Both the position numbers and the translations under genes were made by a program. The notes under the pieces were generated by a model. It was given only the letters and a program-made list of their open reading frames with translations, was not told the origin of the DNA and did not search any database. From the NCBI GenBank assembly GCA_947095585.1, contig OX352763.1, positions 12,635,462 to 12,699,461 on the forward strand: a stretch of DNA of 64,000 nucleotides. Direction: 5' to 3'. Shown here one piece after another: positions 11,060-22,139 of the stretch. The DNA comes from Nephrocerus scutellatus. Taxonomy: Eukaryota > Arthropoda > Insecta > Diptera > Pipunculidae. Each line of letters starts with the position of its first letter. Within the stretch, counting starts at the first letter, position 1.

Positions 11060-12560
11060 TAAGCACAAGCATAAGCAAGAGATGCATCCATATCCTTCAG
11101 CACTTCGGAAATAAGTATATTAAACAGAATTGGTGCAGTTACTGAGCCTTGTGGAAGACCGTTAGCTATATTGAAACCCCTAACTGTCGTCTTTTATTAT
11201 CTTTTCTTTCCGTATATCATGTAAATATAATTATTTTTACTAAATTATGTGGGAACACACACCTTATAATTTTATAAATCAGCGCGTCGATCCAAGTCGA
11301 ATCGACGGATTTTTCGATATCCACTAGACAAGCGGCACTGCGATATTGTGTGTCCAAAAGTAGTTGTTTGTTTGGACTTGCAATAGTTCGTCCGATTTCA
11401 TGTCATCTGAGAAGCATACAGGTTCTTCCGAGTAATTGTGCAGATTACGAATTACGTGTGATTTCGTTTTCACCCTATCTGCAGAATCCTGTTTGGTGCA
11501 CAGTTTTAAAATGTGATCCAATAAGATTAAGATTTTTTGAGACACTTGCAAACGACAAAGTTGATAATTGGTGTCATTCTGCTATTAATTCCCGGTCGAG
11601 AAATAAATACTTGAAGCAATCGGTAACTTCAATTCCGGTACAGCAATAACATGACGAGGCTTTTAAAGTCAATTTATTTTCAGGAACATGTTCCTCGAAT
11701 CAGACTTTATAATTTTTTCTGATCGATGCTTCCAATAATTGTAAGATTCCGGTATTGTAAGGTTTTCACATTTATTAAGAGGGACTTGAGTGCTTTTAGT
11801 TAACTATTGCCCACCACACTCAGAAAGCTGCCATCGCATTCTGTTTAACTTTGTGTCCAGAAAACAATTATGCCTCAGCAACGTACGAATATGCGGTTTA
11901 GAAAACACTCTGTAGAATTTTTGCTTTTAATCACCGAATTCAGTCTTTTGATGAAGACATCAGAATTGTGATGTCTTGTTAGATTCCTACCGTTAGTAAC
12001 TTTACACAAGGAAATGCAATTTATGCATTCTCTTCTGGCCTGTTCCAGGTGGTTTTCCTAAAATTTTGTTAAGGAATTTCTAGTTGGGTTGCAAGGGCGA
12101 ATATGGAATCCTTAAACAAACGAAGCTACTATTAGTATTGCGTTGCGCGCGCTATCATATTGCAACAACTGGATCTAACTATCGTGGACCGTTTGTATTC
12201 TCAGTCGCGCATCTGTAATACATAAATCCAAATATGAATTTCCGGAGGGACACTTGGTTTAATCGGGCTATATAATTTCAATTAATAACTGACTTGACCG
12301 TCGTCAACAAAGCTATTAAGGAAGCTGCATCTTCCGTTTGCAGTGGAATCCAACCAAGCCGGATGTTTCGCGTTTAGATCTCCCGCTAGGATTAACTAGT
12401 TATTTAAACTAATCTTAGTGTCTCGAATAATATCTCAAGTTCGACGTTAAATTGTTTATCGCTGGCGGCGAATGTATTATCGCTCTTATTAAATTTTAAG
12501 ATAATTGTGATTGATTTTTGAATATCTCTCTGTACATCCGTTTCCGTCATTTAATTGCAT
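11060..12560 (-). mobile_element. LINE family B (endonuclease C-terminus plus reverse transcriptase), degraded
   Basis: Read on the - strand, 12440-12180 encodes the end of an APE endonuclease: LAGDLNAKHPAWLDS, then IKPSVPPEIH-like text, then ITDARLRIQT-like text. The GDLNAKH-W motif is the catalytic Asp-Asn block of LINE endonucleases. Further down, 11340-11100 encodes reverse transcriptase: ALLVDIEKSVDSTW (palm motif with its Asp) and GLPQGSVTAPILFNILIS, the conserved GxPQGS block. The order is correct for a LINE, but there are many stops and frameshifts, and the segment between is badly eroded. It resembles the Jockey/I group, and the clade is uncertain. Confidence 0.65.
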
Positions 12561-12599
12561 ACCATTAACAATATGTGCATAGATTATGCACATTACATA

Positions 12600-13660
12600 T
12601 AACGATGTTTGCAGCTAAGTAAATCCCAAGTGGCTCTTGATGGCGCTGACATTTTGCTAAAAGCATTGAACTTTAATTACCGTCATCCAGAAAATTTCGC
12701 ATGCAACTTTTTGATTTCATTTTGAACTAAACTACACGACACTCGACTATTGCTTGGAGCATATTAAATATAAAACCGAAATAATTCACAAATCGCCATT
12801 GAATGGAAAGTTTTGTACGTCCAAGAGGATAGGACAGAATACACACAAATTAAAATCCATTCAATGGATTGGATGGCATTCCGTAGCACAATGTCTGGTG
12901 ATGAAGAACCGAGTGTCGCCATCAGTGCTAGACGGCATCTCTGGTAGAGTGGGTGTAACTGCACAGCCACATCCTTTGATGCGAAAGTCGTCTGCGTATA
13001 CAGCTGCAAGAACAATAACAAATTTAACGCCAATTTCAAAACAACAAAAACAAAACAACGAATCATATAGAAATTATTTTTTTTTTTGAAAATAATTAAA
13101 ACGAAAATAGCTAAGTACGGTCATACTCCTATATTGTTGTCCCATCTGCGCTTCAAACAATTCAGTTTCCTTTTTCGTGATATTTTCATTATTACGGTTA
13201 GCACTTGTTTTTTTAGGCGAATCGTATCGCGTCTCGTCAGCTCCATTTAAAAAAAGCTCCATTATACACACACACACACATGCAATTTCCCTTTTGTTTA
13301 ATTTTTCAACAATGAATTTATATGGGTATAATTCTGCCCTCTTATAGCTATCAGCGTATATACAATGCATAGAACATAGAACAAAATGACAGGAAAACAA
13401 TGTCCACATAGCATATATTCTAGATCCTTAATGTTTTAGTGTATAGTACGTTTTTCATTAACGAACTCGAAAGATATTGACATCTTTCATATATTGCATG
13501 CGTGCTGGTTTCAGGAGGTTTTTTCATTTAGTTAATAAATAACTTTCCTGTAACTTTTCTTTAACCATTGAAGGCATTTTTGCGACAAAGTATATGAAAA
13601 TGCAATACATACGTAAGTAGATTAAGTTGATTCTGATATATCGGGTATAACGTCGTAATC
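12600..13660. other. No gene recognised; short CA microsatellite
   Basis: Opposing open frames of about 100 codons occupy 12754-13089, but neither strand gives a recognisable protein. A short (CA)n lies at 13266-13280. Confidence 0.4.
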
Positions 13661-14094
13661 GAAAAAGAAAACGCTTGTTCGAAGTGTCACAAAAGAATGT
13701 TCATTTCATTATATTTAATTTTATGTACATAACTACATATGGTGAATAACAATAATGAATATAATACCAATACTCAATAGCGTCTGTAATTTACATATCT
13801 TGCAGTACTAGTGTTGAAGTTTAGGTCTGCTTTATTGTTATTTCGTCTTATTTTGTCTTACAGGTTCGAGACTGAATCTCATAACGTCCATCCTAACAAG
13901 ACTAGACGATGGAAATGAGCATTGGACAATTTTTAAAATTGGTGACAAAACCATAACTAACTCTCCGCATAGCAAAAGGCAAAATCTCGTTCTGCTGTAA
14001 AAACAGCTCTCTTAAATCTGAAAACTTCACTTCCTGAATAGCAAGCCAGGCTCGAAGCTTAAAGGTCCGATCTATATGAACTTATGCCTAAACT

Positions 14095-14170
14095 GTGGCC
14101 GTGCAATCACCATCCCAATATGCAAGTACTGGTTTGACCATTTTGATATACACCAGCAACTTTTATGTTA
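14095..14170 (-). mobile_element. RTE reverse-transcriptase C-terminal scrap
   Basis: The + strand text AAGTACTGGTTTGACCATT with flanking ATATACACCAGCA matches the antisense RTE stretch at 35173-35215 (AAGTACTGGTATGACCATT...), which encodes the YKTMVIPVLTY segment. Very short. Confidence 0.5.
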
Positions 14171-14184
14171 TGGTTAAATTTATT

Positions 14185-14755
14185 AATTGAATTTCGAATT
14201 GAAAGTAGTGCTTACCAAACTTCTGAACAATTCATTTTTATCGGCGAATTTCCCGGCTTGCCTAAAAATTGCTAAGGCTGTAGCAATTTTTAAGACTGGA
14301 AGTGAACTTCGACCACAAAATACCATTTTACCCTCCATTTCTAAGATAATTTCTGTCTAGGCTAGAAAATGTCCTTACTATTAATCAGAAACTTAATCGC
14401 TACCAATTCGGCTTTCAAACCGGATCAAGTAATTTAGCTGCATGCTTGAACTTGGCTGATCTAATTACTACAAGCTTAGATAAAGGGGGAAAATTTGCGT
14501 CTCTATTTTTAGTTTTAAAAAAGGCATTCGATTGTGTTAACCATATATACTCGTATTCTTACTTAAGTCGGAAAAACTGAAACTGCAACTTAAATTATTT
14601 CATAGTCATTTGCCCGAAAGAAGGCAAATAGAAGTAGTGAATGGAATAGAAAGCTATGATCTTACGTAGTACCACAGGGCTCAATTTTATGGCCTTGCCT
14701 TGTCTTTTCGAAATTTACGTTAATGATATTATTGTTTTAAATTTAAATGGTACAA
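14185..14755 (+). mobile_element. LINE family C reverse transcriptase fragment
   Basis: The + strand reads as a LINE reverse transcriptase with frameshifts: ANFPACLKIAKAVAIFK (usual 'P..WK.A.V.PIFK' finger block), RYQFGFQTG (usual QFGFR.G), SLFLVLKKAFDCVNH (palm A block, with the usual D of 'LDL.KAFD' mutated to L) and GSILWPCLFEIYVNDII (the PQGSxLGPLLF block). It breaks off at about 14755, where a different LINE begins. It differs from family A, which has QYGFRRQR. No RNase H is present. Confidence 0.7.
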
Positions 14756-14756
14756 T

Positions 14757-16335
14757 GTGGCTATACTTTTCAAGATCATGGAAATCCTGATCGATCGTAA
14801 TCTTATGCAATGCCTTGAAACACGTGAAATCCTTAGTGACCAGCAGTACGGTTTTCGTAGGCAACGTTGTACAGGTGACCTGTTGATTTATCTCACTGAA
14901 AAGTGGAGCGAGTCTATTCCCGAATTTGTTGAAAGTAAAGTTGTTGCACTCGATGTTTTCAAGGCATTTTACCGAGTCTGGCATCAAGCTTTTTTGTCGG
15001 AAATGAATGCCAATGGAATTAATAATGCCATGCTCCATTCCATTGGACTAGTAACTTCCTTTCTGACCGTTCAATCCAGGTCGTATTGGACGGATTCAAA
15101 CCACCGGATTCACCATCTCACTGAAAAATGGAGCCAGTCTATTCCCAAATTTGGTGAAAGTAAAGTTGTTGCACTCGATATTTTCAAGGTATTTTACCGA
15201 GTCGGGCATCAAGCTTTTTTGTCGGAAATGAATGCCTATGGAATTAATCACGCCATACTCCATTGGAATAGTAACTTCGTTTCTGACCATTCAATCCAGG
15301 ACGTATTGAACGGATTCAAACCAATGCTCACCGCATATACGCCGGTGTTCCCCAAGGCTCTGTTTTGTCTCCGACACTCTTTCTGATTTTCATTAATAAT
15401 CTCCCATCCATGCTTTCGCTTACGACAGCACTCTTAGATTCTCATATGATTACACGCTTTCTGCACGCCCCTCTTCGTCACAATTGGAACTTGAACAACA
15501 ACGTATGCTAAGCACGTTAAATTCTGACCTTGACAGCATAACAAGGTGGGGACTACAAAATAGAGTTGAATTTAACGCTTCTAAAACTCAATGCTGTCGT
15601 CCAAGAGTAATTTAAACCCACAACATTTATCCATGAATGGATCTGGCATCGAAAAAACTGAAAAACTAGCAATTATCGCTATGAGCGTCAAGAACAAACT
15701 TCGTTGGAACGACCACATATTTGTCATCGATAAGAATGCTGCGAAATGTTTAGGTTTCCTAAAACGGTGCAAGTTGTACTTCACTCCCTCAGATCTGGCT
15801 ACTATTTACAAGGAATATATTCGCCCTTAACTTGAATACAACTGTATTGTCTGGGCAGATGCGCCAAAGAACATATTGCATCTACTAAACAGAGTTCAGA
15901 ACCGCACGTTAAAACTTATTGGTGACGTACATATCGCGAAAACAATCGAATCGCTTGAACATCGTAGGAATGTTTCATGCCTGTCACTGTTTTATCGCTT
16001 TTTCCACAAGCGGTGTTCAAAAGAAATATCCAGATGCATCCCGCCCATTCTCCAACCCATCCGTAATACCCGTGCCTCAACTCGAGCCCACGTATCTACC
16101 ATTAGGCATATCTTCGGACGATTTGTTCTTTATCCGCAACACATGTGGAATATGTGGAATGAATTGCCAGATACTGTGTTTCCGCACTTATAAGATCTGC
16201 AGTCATTTATTACACGCGTGCATAGACATCTCATATATTCCTCAACCTAATTTCCTGCCTCCCACGCTCTTCTAAGCACTTTAAGGGTGCAAAGCCCTTT
16301 AGCGTGTGTACATTACAAAAAAAAAAAAAATATAA
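14757..16335 (+). mobile_element. LINE family A, longest + strand copy, broken
   Basis: The frame starts in the reverse transcriptase fingers (KIMEILIDRNLM, QQYGFRRQRCTGDL) and runs through the palm A block (VVALDVFKAF, normally LD.SKAFD). It is disrupted by an internal duplication, then continues in shifted frames with VEFNASKTQCC, LSMNGSGIEK, NKLRWNDHI, CLGFLKRCK, LEYNCIVWADAPK and ELPDTVFPHL. The 3' UTR carries a small hairpin (AAGGGTGCAAAGCCCTTT, about 16283-16300) and ends GTACATTAC plus 14 A's near 16330. Endonuclease and ORF1 are missing, so it is 5'-truncated. At least two frameshifts and a stop near 15828 show it is dead. Reverse transcriptase of this kind would prime on nicked chromosomal DNA. 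Confidence 0.85.
14892..15325 (+). repeat. In-element tandem duplication, about 220-225 bp, two copies
   Basis: The segment beginning CTCACTGAAAAGTGGAGC at 14892 recurs at 15117, 225 bp later. Both copies carry the palm block (VVALDVFKAF / VVALDIFKVF) and end at CGGATTCAAACCA. A roughly 5-bp indel near 15045 changes the spacing to 220 bp in the second half. The repeat lies inside the LINE-A copy, so this reverse transcriptase has its palm region twice. Confidence 0.85.
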
Positions 16336-16684
16336 AAAAAATTATATCCAATTATTAAATCAGGCGAAAACTATCAATACAATTTGAGAAATGCATCAAC
16401 TTACATCGGAGACTTCTTTAGTAAAAAAATCTTTTTAGTAGAAATAATGCAATTTATGAAGGGCATTGTTCAGTAAGTTACCAGGTGAAATTCAAAATCT
16501 TCGTTCAATAAAAATAAACTTATAAGAAGTTGTGATTTGTTGTTTTACTTTTATTTTGTGCCTTTAAGTAAAGCTTTAATTGAACTTTAACAGTGTGTAC
16601 ATTTCTTAACTGTAGTTGCAATACAACCTATAGGGTTACTGCAACGTATATAATACACGTAAATAAGAGATGTAATTATATAGA

Positions 16685-16790
16685 TATATAAGATTTATTG
16701 GCTTAAACCAGCCGTGCGCGTATTTCTGGTTCCATGCCGTTATCAGCTGCTACAATTGACCAGTGATGGTTAAAGAATTGCACATCAGAA
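16685..16790 (-). mobile_element. RTE C-terminal scrap
   Basis: The + strand CCGTGCGCGTATTTCTGGTT with flanks is nearly identical to 35289-35345, which on the - strand encodes NSMEPEIRARLLKA of the RTE protein. Both ends are truncated. Confidence 0.7.
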
Positions 16791-16799
16791 GTAAGAAAA

Positions 16800-17436
16800 A
16801 AAAATGCCAGCCGAAACGTATAATTGTTGTAACTACACCTTGTGTGTGGTTCATAGAAATTTAATTTTTTTTATTGGTTTTGCGACTTATTGATAGGATC
16901 GTACTTGTAGAGAAGTACTTGTTCTACACAAGTGCTAATTAATAGTCAGAAATTATTTGCACATATTTTATGCTAATCACTCTTCTCTTCATCGGAGTAA
17001 CGTGGTATGCATGTGTTGATATAAAACTTCAAGTATGTAGATGTGATATAAAGTCAAATCAATAATATGTCGACCTCACCGTCACTACCCCCAGTATTAG
17101 ATGCTGAATTACACTTAATGTAATGGTTAACGTGTAGATACGGGCGCAGGCTTGCTTACCAAAGACCATTAACGATGTTTGCATTACAATTAGTGACTTC
17201 AATATCAATGTGAAGGTGCAATTGAAATCATGCAAAGCGATTTGCTAGCAAAAGTAATGTTGGACCTAACTTTTAATTTTTTTAGAAGTACCTCCCTGTC
17301 ATTATGGTTACGTGCTAAAGAAATATCAAACAATTTAAAATCAATTAGATCTCCTTTTTCAAGTCAATATATAATTATTTGCGAATATTAACCATAAATT
17401 TCATCACAAAAGACAAAATTGTGCCTTAAATTTCAG
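16800..17436. other. AT-rich DNA before the candidate leader exon
   Basis: No repeat or coding frame was recognised. The last bases form a modest pyrimidine stretch and TTTCAG, read as the splice acceptor of the next entry. Confidence 0.4.
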
Positions 17437-17675
17437 CAGATAAAGGAGAAGAATCATCGCAGCAGCAGAAGAATAGAAACTGTCGCAATTCGTACAATGG
17501 AAATACTTCTTCATTTAAACGCAATTGCTTTTGATTTAATGTTCTTGTGAAAAATGGTGTCCGACAAAAGCTAATAACAAATGAATTTCAAAGATAAATG
17601 CATCTGCATCCTGGGGCCATGAAATTAATGTTCCTGATAATCCTTTTGTCCAAGGGTACCGATGCACTTTCACAG
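17437..17675 (+). CDS. Candidate leader exon: 5' UTR plus signal peptide of a secreted or membrane protein
   Basis: After a TTTCAG acceptor, about 160 bases of A-rich, CAG-containing leader precede an in-frame TAA (17595-17597). ATGs in the same frame follow at 17598 and 17619. From 17619 the peptide is MKLMFLIILLSKGTDALSQ: Lys at position 2, a hydrophobic stretch (LMFLIILL) and a polar end, the layout of a signal peptide. The frame then reaches CAG plus GTTAGC at 17676, a usable donor that leaves phase 0. A second donor, AAGG plus GTACCG at 17656, leaves phase 1. The ADAM prodomain exon at 56768 needs one base from its predecessor. The 17656 donor therefore fits it directly, while the 17676 donor would need an intermediate exon. 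ADAM proteases do start with a signal peptide. The link is an inference; chance occurrence is possible. Confidence 0.4.
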
Positions 17676-20360
17676 GTTAGCATGCCACAAATATAAACAT
17701 ACATGTCTGTACATATAGCAAGACTATTGCATGGCGCAGTGCGCTACAAATGATACCGAGGATAACTATCGTAAAGCAAATACTATTCTCAAATTAATGT
17801 TTGTATTATTCACACCTCAAATATCTCCTTCGATTAATGCAATCACAAAAATGATCTACATTCCTTTGCAAATTTCTAAGGCATTTTAGGAATATAATGA
17901 GCTCATAAAAACGGCAGAAGGTGAACAAATTCACAACTTCACAATTTTGTGGTACAAACAAATTGGTCCACTTTCAAATACAAGACCTTGAACTAAAATA
18001 CCACTAATCTTCTATCTTCAATATAAAAATCAAGTAAATGTAAAAAAAACCTTTTATGTATACATCGAAACACGCCACAAAGTTCTTTATTAATTTGTAA
18101 TAATCAACAAAATATCTGTTTTTGAGGCCCGGCCTATTTTAAAGTATTTTCTTTATTCCACGCATCACACGCGCCACACGTGACTCGCGACACGCATAAC
18201 GTGCGGGATATCAAAATTGGTTCTTGACATTGATATATATATATATATATTTCGGGTGACAATACTTTCTATAAAAATTTGAGTGTAATCGGTGGTCGGG
18301 GGGCTCCCATACATATTTTTTTCTCCAGCATCAGATCATCTCATACTATAACGACTGTGTTCTGTGTGCGTTGTGCGCTATGAACTGTGTTGAGAAGTCC
18401 TACATTTTCCCATTAACCATAGAATGCTTGCAATGACAAAATATTGAAGGGTACGAAATCCTATACTATAAAAACAAACATCCAACAGTGGTGATATACA
18501 CAGGTGTATTGATACAGGTTTCTGCCTTTCAACCAATCCCATTTTATCTTTTACAGAAAGTAAAATTTTACCTTCCCGACCCAATGCTATGGGGTTTCCT
18601 TAGAAAAAATATTAAGGCTCAATTAGGCTCAGTTTGGAAATACGTCCCTCTATTCCAATTTTTTGTTTTTTAAATACTTGACAGCCGACGTTTCTGGCTA
18701 CTAAAAAGCCATTTCTTTAGCAGGGTAGAACACTTTGTTATCAACAAAGGATATTTCCTTATAATTTACAGTCGACCTATTGTAATCGACCTACAAAAGT
18801 CCGATGCAGCCACACATAACTATAAGCCATGTATACAGTGACAGCCCAGAGGCTGTTGACACATCATCAATGCAATAGAATGTCCTTAAAAAGATTCAAT
18901 TGGAGATGCGGCATCTGTGCGTTTCACGCCATATTTTCCGACACACACATGACATGGCTACTGGCACATCTGGAGCAAAGGATGTCCGCACGAAAGTGAA
19001 GAAAATTTTAATGGCACCAGCAATCGTCGTGGACGACGACGGCTGTGGAGGTCACATCAGGGTGACAGAAAAATCACTCTACTCACAATACTTGCTAGCT
19101 CTGTAGTCGTAGTAGTAGTAGTAGTAGAAGTAGTGCCGAAAACGACTTTCAAAGCCATACACAATTCATCAACCTAATTCCACTTAGAAACGATCTAGCG
19201 CCAAATACGACGCACACCGCGCTTAATGCTGCATCCATGTAAGTATGCATTCATGCATGCATGCATAGTATACTCCTTTTCGTGCTTAGCATGTGTCCTC
19301 CTTCCCAAGGATGTTCTAAAATTACACACAGTTAAGATTTAAAAAGGCTCACTTGAGAGCAAATATTGCTCGAAATGACGTACAGGCCATTTTGCATTGT
19401 TGTTGGCGCTAGCTACGAGGATGTGTTTTGTGTGCGTCTGTGTGTGTGTCTCACTGCATCACTCAACTGCATTGCTTGAATGCTTGAGCGTCATCATCGT
19501 CATCTCCCGCTGCTGCCTGCTGCTCGACAGTAATCATACTTACTGTTACATTCACCAAGCGTGTTGTTGGGTTTTTGTTTAGTTCGGCGTCCATTTTGTC
19601 TTCTGCATAATGCATCTTTGTGCATTGTTTTGAGTATATCATGTGCAATATTCGTGTGTCCTTGTCACAAAACTACTAACATCATGGCGACTAACGACTA
19701 AGTGTGCATCATGGCTAAGGGCTGTCCTTCTGCCATTATAGGTAACAATTTCGCATGGCTACATGGTTACAAAACCCCTTTGTCAATGACCAATGATAAA
19801 GGGAGGAAACTGAAAAACATTCTTGAAAGGGATTGTTTTTTTATTGTATCTCTCCTCAAAAATATTACTAGAAAGGAGCATCTTAAGTGTTGGAGTGTCT
19901 TGCATGCTATATGTGAGTAACACTTCCGTCTTTCCATAACTGAAAGTACTCGTTTAGTTTAGTGAGTAGCAATGTGCACTCTCCTAAGATCCTCGCGTCT
20001 ACAAATCTAATGCAATCATAAATCATACACCTTAACAGGGCTGTCTTGGCCAATTTGCTTGAAAATTTATAGCACACTTTATCCTGTGCAGCAGTAAATA
20101 TTTGGATGGTGCTCATAAATGTTTGAATGTCCCGCTTAATACATTTCGTTAGGTTTAATGGACCGTTTCATTGTACAGGGTGCTATAGATAAATAATTTA
20201 AAGGGCAGAGCTAATAAATTATAATGTTGCAATTTCCCTATACAGTGATAATGCAGCAATTGTCTATAAGGATTTTATCGCTTCGGACAACAACACAAAA
20301 AGAAACTCACACGAGAATCAAACGCATTCACTAGTGCTGGTTTAAAGATATCAATATCCT
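17676..20360. other. Presumed intron, mostly unique DNA with microsatellites
   Basis: Contains (AT)n near 18231-18250, a GTA repeat at about 19106-19130, ATGCATGC units near 19252-19266 and (TG)n near 19430-19450. No coding frame is supportable. The block CACGCGCCACACGTGACTCG near 18168-18190 is unusually GC-rich, but I do not recognise it. Confidence 0.45.
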
Positions 20361-20364
20361 ATGC

Positions 20365-20740
20365 TAGAATCACATCATCATATTCGGCTGTATAATCGGT
20401 ATTCTGGCCCCCCGCAAACAGCCAGTTTAGCATCCATAAATTGTGGGCGTCCTTTTTTACACCATCCTTCTAGCTAAGGCTGGCCTGTCTCACCGAATAA
20501 GTGTTTCACAAATCATACCGCAAAGGACTCAAGTAATTAAGGGAAGAATGGAAAATGTCCAATGTTTCTTGAATTTCGGAGGATAAAACAGATGCGGAAG
20601 GGCTTTATGCAATAGTGCGTATATTTTATCATATAGTGCTGTTATTGTCTGCCACAATTGACCCTAGACAGATAAAGGAATGCACTACTTAGAATTCGCG
20701 CTCTACTTTCATAATTAAGGGAGCAATATTAGATGATCAC
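20365..20740 (-). mobile_element. RTE 3' end plus internal scrap
   Basis: At 20368-20535 the + strand begins ATCATCATATTCGGCTGTA and continues with TTGTGGGCGTCCTTTTTTAC and CATACCGCAAAGGACTC. This is the antisense of the RTE C-terminus and its 3' end, matching 45405-45575. The element terminus is therefore a TGATGAT-type short repeat rather than poly-A. At 20645-20740 a second piece (GCCACAATTGACCCTAGA, then AAGGAATGCACTAC) matches 35325-35360, an upstream portion of the same family. The pieces are separated and diverged. Confidence 0.65.
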
Positions 20741-20744
20741 AGAA

Positions 20745-21335
20745 TTGATCACTAGGAATAGGACTAAGCTAAGCACCATAAGAAGAGAATTGGAAATTTT
20801 ACAGAAGCTGACCTGTTTCTTAGGTATGAAGACAATACTTAAGCTACTCCAACTACACATATTGATAGAGAGGAAAAAAAAAAGAAGTTACGTTTGATCT
20901 AGCTAGGCTGCTTCACGGAGACCAGGCCAAGAGGAATACTACATTCACTTGCCAAGCAGATACCTTTAGCGAGCATGCCGTGTGATAACATGTTGCAAAA
21001 TCTTGAAGTCAAGCAGAACTTTGAAAGCAAAGGGAAAACCAAAAATCGGTTTAGATCTGAAACTAATTACATCCGGAAGCCATAAAGTTGTATACGGATA
21101 GATCAAAGAAATCAGGAGGCAAGGGTGGAGGAGTCCATGGACTACGAACCAAGTACTCTGAAGCAATGGTGCAGTACATGACCTACATGAGGCAGAAATT
21201 AGCTATCATGATAGACAGCCATGATGCGCTAAGAGCTCTGGATGAATACCGCATTACGTCAGGACTGTTGAAGGCATGCAGGACGAACCCAAACAGACAG
21301 CAATTAGAAATGCAATTTGCGAGAGAACAAAAAGC
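20745..21335 (+). mobile_element. LINE family D, RNase H end, degraded
   Basis: The + strand aligns with the LINE-D copy at 37580-38040: GGACTAAGCTAAGCACCATA, then GCTAGGCTGCTTCACGGAGA, then the RNase H start VVYTDRSKKSGGKGGGVHG (normally YTDGSK...GAG). It goes on to RQKLAIMIDSHDALRALDEY, where IDSHDALRAL corresponds to the second catalytic Asp block (SDSQAALRAL). Frameshifts occur before 21080. It ends where LINE-A begins, near 21335. Confidence 0.65.
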
Positions 21336-21339
21336 ACAA

Positions 21340-22135
21340 ACACTAACCATTCACTGCCGTCCTTTCTTTCTAATGTCATGGAAACGCTGATTAAACGTGA
21401 GCTTATGAAATATCTTGAATATCTTGAAGTGGGGCGAACACAACATAGTCGAATTTAAGGCTTCCTAAACTCAATGCTGTCTTCTGTCGTTGAAACGAAA
21501 TATTAACCATCAGCTTTTATCTATGAATGGCATATGCATCGATGAAATTAAACAAGTATGTGATTCAACGAAAAGCTTCGTTGGAATAGCCACATATTCA
21601 ACATCTGCAAAATGCTGCAAAGCAGCTTGGCTTCCTGACAGGGTACAAGAAACATTTCACCCTCGCTCATCTAGCTCTATTTACAAGGCATTCATTCACC
21701 CCAAACTTGAGTATAACTGTCGTTAATGTTCAGGTGCACCTAAGACCTCTTTGCATCTGCTTGACGGAGTACAGAACCGTGCGATAGAACTTATAAGAGA
21801 CAAATTTAAACCAAGAACATAACAGAAATGTCTTCTGTTTGTCATTGTTTTACGTTTACGGGTTTTAACATCAATGTTGGACAAAAGAAATAGCCAGTTG
21901 GCTTCGCCTTTCCATGAATACAACCGCAATACTCGTTGTGCTTTGAGTGCTCATCAGTTTAACCTTAAACCCATTTTCGGACACGCTGTTAAGTTAAGAA
22001 CGCTCCCGCAAAACTAAAATCCACAGCCATTCAAAATGCATATACATCAACATGTCTTATTTCTTTCCTTGATACCCTAGTTCCCACGCTGTGCTTTGCA
22101 TTATAAACCTATTAAGGTTGGGCCATTGGAAAAAG
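21340..22135 (+). mobile_element. LINE family A, internally deleted copy
   Basis: Begins with SFLSNVMETLIKRELMKYLE (reverse transcriptase fingers), then jumps at about 21425 straight to the VEFKAS...LLSL block. It continues with LLSMNGICIDE, IYKAFIHPKLEYNC, LHLLDGVQNRAIELI and NRNTRCALSAHQF to the C-terminus near 22015. Compared with the 14757 copy, roughly 650 bp with the palm domain are missing. The tail (CCCACGCTGTGCTTTGCATT) is diverged and the hairpin is imperfect. Confidence 0.7.
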
Positions 22136-22139
22136 ATTA

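Noticed and set aside
12754..13089. 111-codon + strand frame with opposing 100-codon frame
   Set aside because: No recognisable domain on either strand; composition typical of surrounding DNA.
19106..19130. GTA-repeat stretch considered as a CRISPR-like array or structured RNA
   Set aside because: It is an ordinary trinucleotide microsatellite in a eukaryotic intron, without spacers.
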